A DNA stretch of 60,420 nucleotides from an uncultured Burkholderiales bacterium (lineage in GTDB: Bacteria > Pseudomonadota > Gammaproteobacteria > Burkholderiales > Burkholderiaceae_C), in NCBI GenBank assembly GCA_903820745.1, contig CAIJIT010000178.1, forward strand, positions 1-60,420. Reading direction: 5' to 3'. Positions 57,356-60,420 of this stretch are shown piece after piece (position 1 is the stretch's first letter; each line of letters opens with the position of its first letter). Under the pieces are notes generated by a model, which had not been told where the DNA came from, ran no database searches, and was given only the letters and a program-made list of their open reading frames with translations. Made by a program: the position numbers and the translations under genes.

Positions 57356-57832
57356 GTGATCAATCTGACCATCAATGGCAAGGCCGTCGCAATCGACGCT
57401 GACCCGGAAATGCCGCTGCTGTGGGCCTTGCGCGAAGACCTGCAACTGACCGGCACCAAGTTCGGCTGCGGCATGGCGCTGTGCGGCGCTTGCACCGTAC
57501 ACCTGGACGGTCAGGCCGTTCGCGCCTGCTCGACACCGCTGTCGGCAGCCGCCGGCAAAAAAGTCACCACGATCGAGGGCATCGGCGCCAGCAAAACCGG
57601 CAGCGCGGTGCAAGCCGCCTGGGTCAAGATTGACGTGCCGCAATGCGGCTATTGCCAGAGCGGCCAGATCATGAGTGCCTGTGCGCTGCTGGCGACCAAA
57701 AAGGCCCCGAGCGATGCTGACATCGACAGCGCCATGAGCGGGAACATCTGCCGCTGCGGCACGTACGGCCAGATCCGCGAGGCGATCCATGCCGCTGCCG
57801 CTTCGCTGACTGCCAACCACAAGGCCGCCTGA
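57356..57832 (+). CDS. [2Fe-2S] subunit of a molybdenum hydroxylase (IorA-like)
   Basis: A 158-residue electron-transfer subunit. The plant-type cluster is bound by [21 protein letters not shown], and the second cluster by [16 protein letters not shown] and [16 protein letters not shown]. This two-domain protein pairs with a large molybdopterin subunit, as in isoquinoline 1-oxidoreductase and bacterial aldehyde oxidases. The start is GTG 57356 behind CAAGGAAC. The stop is one base from the next start. Confidence 0.9.
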   Translation: MINLTINGKAVAIDADPEMPLLWALREDLQLTGTKFGCGMALCGACTVHLDGQAVRACSTPLSAAAGKKVTTIEGIGASKTGSAVQAAWVKIDVPQCGYCQSGQIMSACALLATKKAPSDADIDSAMSGNICRCGTYGQIREAIHAAAASLTANHKAA

Positions 57833-57833
57833 A

Positions 57834-59975
57834 ATGGATCGCTTGCAAACCACCCGCCGCAATTTCTTGAAGTCCAGTGCCGGCTCGGCGCTGCTGATCG
57901 GCTTTGCCTTGCCGCTGTCACTCAAGCGCGTACAGGCCCAGACCAATACCTTCGCACCGAACGCATGGCTGCGCATCACGCCCGACAACCGCATCACCGT
58001 CATCAGCGGCTCGGCCGAGATGGGCCAGGGCGTGCTGACCGCGCTGCCGATGCTGGTGGCCGAAGAACTCGATGCCGACTGGAAACTGGTCAGCGTCGAG
58101 CAAGCACCGGCCGATGCAGCCTATAACAACCCGATGTTCGGCATGCAGGCGACCGGCGGCAGCACCACCATCAGGGCCTTCTGGACGCCCCTGCGTGAGG
58201 CGGGGGCGGCAGCGCGCGAAATGCTCGTCGCTGCAGCCGCTGCCCAATGGCATCTGCCTGCCGCGCAGCTGCGGACCGAGCGCAGCCAGGTGATTGCGCC
58301 CAATGGCAAGAAGCTCAGCTACGGCGCCCTGGTCGCCGCGGCGAGCCAACTGGCGCTGCCGGCCAAGCCGGTGCTGAAAGCGCCAAAAGACTTCAAGATT
58401 CTGGGCAAGCCGACCCGCCGCCTCGACACCCCGGCCAAAGTCAACGGCAGCGCGATGTTCGGCATCGATGCCCGTGTCGATGGCATGCTGGTGGCCGTGA
58501 TGGCGCGTGCGCCTTCGCCCCAGGCCAAGCTCAAGTCGATGGACGAGGCTGCCGCCAAGGCAATCAAGGGCGTGCAAAAAATCATCGCGATACCGAACGG
58601 CGTAGCGGTGCTGGCCGATGGTTTCTGGGCCGCCAAGAAAGGGCGCGATGCGCTGGCAGTGCAATGGGATCTCGGCGCAGATTTGCTGTCGAGCGCCAAG
58701 GTCACAACGATGCTGACAGAGGCCGCCACCCAAGCGGCTGGCAGCAGCGGCGCCATTGCATTCAAGCAGGGCGAAGCGGCTGTGGCCGATGCGGCGCAGC
58801 GCCTCAGCGCCAGCTATGAAGTGCCCTATCTCGCCCATGCCTGCATGGAGCCGATGAACTGCCTGGCCTGGGTCCAAGGTGACAACGTGACGATCTGGGC
58901 CGGCACGCAAAGCCAGGGTCCGGCGCAAGGCATTCTGAGCCAGGTGGCGCAGGTCACGCCGGCCAAGGTCAAGGTCAACACGATGCTGCTCGGTGGCGGC
59001 TTCGGGCGTCGCTTTGCGCCTGACTTCACGATCGACGCGACGCTACTGTCCAAGCTCAGCGGCAGCCCGGTCAAGCTGATCTACACCCGTGAAGACGACA
59101 TGGCAGCTGGCTATTACCGTCCTGCAGCGCTGGTGCAGTTCAACGCGGCGCTCGACGCCAAGGGCCAGGCCACGCTGCTCAGCGCCAATGTGGCTGCCCC
59201 GTCGATCATGGCTGGCAGTGGCTTCATGGCGCTTCCCGCAAGCGGTGTTGACGCCATGGCTGTCGAAGGTCTGGCCGACCACCCCTACGACATTCCGAAT
59301 CAGCGCATCGCCTATGGCCGCGCAGAACCCGGCCCACAGGTCTGGTTCTGGCGTTCGGTCGGCAGCTCGCAAAATACCTTCTTCATCGAAAGCTTCATCG
59401 ACGAGCTGGCCCATGCCGCCAAGGCCGACCCGCTGCAGTTCCGCTTGGCAATGCTGAGCAAGAAACCGCGTCACCGGGCGGTGCTGGTGGCAGCGGCGGC
59501 CAAAGCCGGCTGGGGCAAACCGCTGCCGGCCGGCGTCAAGCGCGGCATCGCGGTGGCCGAGAGCTTCGGCAGCTATGTCGCCCAGGTGGTGGAAGTCTCG
59601 GTGGCCAAGGATGGCAAACCCCGCGTACACCGCGTCACCGCCGCGGTCGACTGCGGCATGACGGTCAACCCGCTGACGATCGCGCGCCAGATCGAAGGGG
59701 CGATCTGCTTCGGCCTGACAGCCGCGCTTTACGGCAAGGTCAGCTACAAGGATGGCCGCGTCGAGCAGGGCAACTTCCACGACTACCCGGTCGTTCGCAT
59801 GAACGAGATGCCCAAAGTCGAAGTGCATATCCTGCCCAGTATGGAAGCGCCCGGCGGCATCGGCGAGCCCGGCACACCGCCGATCGCGCCGGCCGTCACC
59901 AACGCGATATTCGCTGCCACCGGCGTGCGCTTGCGCAGCTTGCCGATCGACAGCGAGGCGCTGAAACGCGCCTGA
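57834..59975 (+). CDS. Tat-exported molybdopterin subunit of a molybdenum hydroxylase (IorB-like)
   Basis: A 713-residue enzyme of the xanthine oxidase family. The N-terminal [10 protein letters not shown] is a twin-arginine signal followed by a hydrophobic stretch and QAQ cleavage region, so the complex acts in the periplasm; the small subunit has no signal and is probably carried along. [29 protein letters not shown] and [21 protein letters not shown] hold the cofactor loops, and the Glu of GEPG is the catalytic base. Substrates are N-heterocycles or aldehydes. No cytochrome or XdhC chaperone gene follows. Confidence 0.9.
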   Translation: MDRLQTTRRNFLKSSAGSALLIGFALPLSLKRVQAQTNTFAPNAWLRITPDNRITVISGSAEMGQGVLTALPMLVAEELDADWKLVSVEQAPADAAYNNPMFGMQATGGSTTIRAFWTPLREAGAAAREMLVAAAAAQWHLPAAQLRTERSQVIAPNGKKLSYGALVAAASQLALPAKPVLKAPKDFKILGKPTRRLDTPAKVNGSAMFGIDARVDGMLVAVMARAPSPQAKLKSMDEAAAKAIKGVQKIIAIPNGVAVLADGFWAAKKGRDALAVQWDLGADLLSSAKVTTMLTEAATQAAGSSGAIAFKQGEAAVADAAQRLSASYEVPYLAHACMEPMNCLAWVQGDNVTIWAGTQSQGPAQGILSQVAQVTPAKVKVNTMLLGGGFGRRFAPDFTIDATLLSKLSGSPVKLIYTREDDMAAGYYRPAALVQFNAALDAKGQATLLSANVAAPSIMAGSGFMALPASGVDAMAVEGLADHPYDIPNQRIAYGRAEPGPQVWFWRSVGSSQNTFFIESFIDELAHAAKADPLQFRLAMLSKKPRHRAVLVAAAAKAGWGKPLPAGVKRGIAVAESFGSYVAQVVEVSVAKDGKPRVHRVTAAVDCGMTVNPLTIARQIEGAICFGLTAALYGKVSYKDGRVEQGNFHDYPVVRMNEMPKVEVHILPSMEAPGGIGEPGTPPIAPAVTNAIFAATGVRLRSLPIDSEALKRA

Positions 59976-60008
59976 GCGTCTGATCATCTGGGCCGACGGC
60001 CTGGATGA

Positions 60009-60209
60009 TCATTCCGCTGGCGGGAAACCCTCTTCACTCAAAGCCGCCACCAGCGCTTCGCGCTTCGCGCTGGTGCTGACCTGCACCTGTCGGGCCGGGC
60101 GGTCGATATGGACTTGGGCTTCCGAGTCAAGCGCGAGCAGCGTCTTGGTTACCGTTGCGGCGCAATGCCCGCAAGTCATGTCGGGCAGATGGAATTGAAA
60201 TTCGTTCAT
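60009..60209 (-). CDS. heavy-metal-associated (HMA) domain protein, CopZ-like
   Basis: A 66-residue single HMA domain: FQFHLPDMTCGHCAATVTKTLLALDSEAQVHIDRPARQVQVSTSAKREALVAALSEEGF. MTCGHC is the metal-binding CxxC loop for Cu(I) or a similar ion. It may be a copper chaperone; no copper ATPase lies in the window. The stop is 34 bases from the end of the convergent molybdenum hydroxylase gene. Confidence 0.88.
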   Translation of the reverse strand: MNEFQFHLPDMTCGHCAATVTKTLLALDSEAQVHIDRPARQVQVSTSAKREALVAALSEEGFPPAE

Positions 60210-60290
60210 CGCTTGTCGCTCCTGAGCATCTTTGCGCCAGCTTAACCGCTTCAGGTTGCCTGATGGTTGACACTAGGCAGTTGACATCCT

Positions 60291-60310
60291 CCCCGCCCTA
60301 AAGGGCGGGG
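60291..60310 (-). repeat. IS right-end hairpin (right copy)
   Basis: Identical 8-bp stem CCCCGCCC/GGGCGGGG with loop TAAA on the plus strand, overlapping the tnpB stop. Confidence 0.8.
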
Positions 60311-60420
60311 ATTCCCTCTGCAGGGGCTGCATGTCCGCAGCCGGCTCTGAACTTTGACAGGATATTGCGAGCAGCGTTCACATCACGATCATGCAAACGC
60401 TCACACTCCAAGCAGGTCCA
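60298..60420 (-). CDS. tnpB: TnpB C-terminus, partial (right copy)
   Basis: The last 40 residues of TnpB on the minus strand: a CxxC (CLEC), ERLHDRDVNAARNIL, then KFRAGCGHAAPAEGIPAL and stop. The frame is open to the window edge, so the gene may be intact outside. The CxxC pair and RuvC III Asp are kept. Confidence 0.85.
   Translation of the reverse strand, partial: WTCLECERLHDRDVNAARNILSKFRAGCGHAAPAEGIPAL

Larger units (their letters stand above)
60281..60420 (-). mobile_element. right end of an IS200/IS605-type element (right copy)
   Basis: Inverted counterpart of the sequence at 19-158. It starts with TTGACATCCTCCCCGCCC, the reverse of the left copy's tail, and runs to the window edge. 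Both right ends point inward. Confidence 0.85.

Noticed and set aside
57918-58928. 336-codon minus-strand frame opposite the molybdenum hydroxylase, and a similar one at 59043-59987
   Set aside because: Both are antisense shadows of a gene with intact Tat signal and cofactor motifs.

Overview
The window is about 60 kb of gene-dense, GC-rich bacterial chromosome. Gene families and gene order point to a betaproteobacterium of the order Burkholderiales: the directon ABC-2 transporter / ibaG / murA / hisGDCBHAF, a complete dcw cluster running from mraZ to lpxC, a short-form HisG, a MurE carrying the meso-diaminopimelate motif DNPR, and several polyhydroxyalkanoate (PHA) granule genes. The genus cannot be decided from the sequence alone.

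Layout. Positions 1-158 and 60281-60420 are the 3' ends of two nearly identical, oppositely oriented IS200/IS605-type tnpB genes, each with its right-end hairpin, so the window is bracketed by inverted IS copies. The left copy truncates a small secreted-protein gene. Next come a CHRD lipoprotein, an MFS transporter, an alcohol-forming fatty acyl-CoA reductase divergent from a PhaF-like phasin, pth with an overlapping small exported protein, and a cobalamin riboswitch driving btuB-btuF-btuC-btuD. A 10.7-kb minus-strand directon (22321 to 11633) holds an ABC-2 exporter, ibaG, murA, hisG-D-C-B-H-A-F, rsmD, coaD and a ferredoxin.

From 22.4 to 34.2 kb lies a mixed accessory stretch: a TPR-like protein, a vapBC pair whose toxin carries a stop codon, a CYTH-CHAD protein, an acyl-CoA-binding protein convergent with a PHA-system protein, a predicted lipoprotein aminopeptidase coupled to a molybdopterin oxidoreductase, an ACT-domain protein, an intact brnT-brnA pair, and a heterodimeric MdlAB-type ABC exporter.

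From 54.3 down to 34.2 kb (minus strand) the dcw cluster runs mraZ-rsmH-ftsL-ftsI-murE-murF-mraY-murD-ftsW-murG-murC-ddlB-ftsQ-ftsA-ftsZ, then a membrane histidine kinase, lpxC and a tiny membrane protein. The last part holds a Bcr/CflA-type MFS transporter, a Gfo/Idh/MocA oxidoreductase, the RNase P RNA gene, a two-subunit Tat-exported molybdenum hydroxylase and a small HMA-domain metal-binding protein.

Most notable non-coding signals: an attenuator-like pair of competing hairpins, including a textbook intrinsic terminator, lies inside the first codons of the kinase gene between ftsZ and lpxC. Ten-base-periodic MraZ boxes sit on the mraZ promoter. A threefold duplication of the ftsW stop / murG start junction separates those two genes. 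Nested inverted repeats precede the molybdenum hydroxylase operon. A promoter places the brnT transcript start at its ATG.
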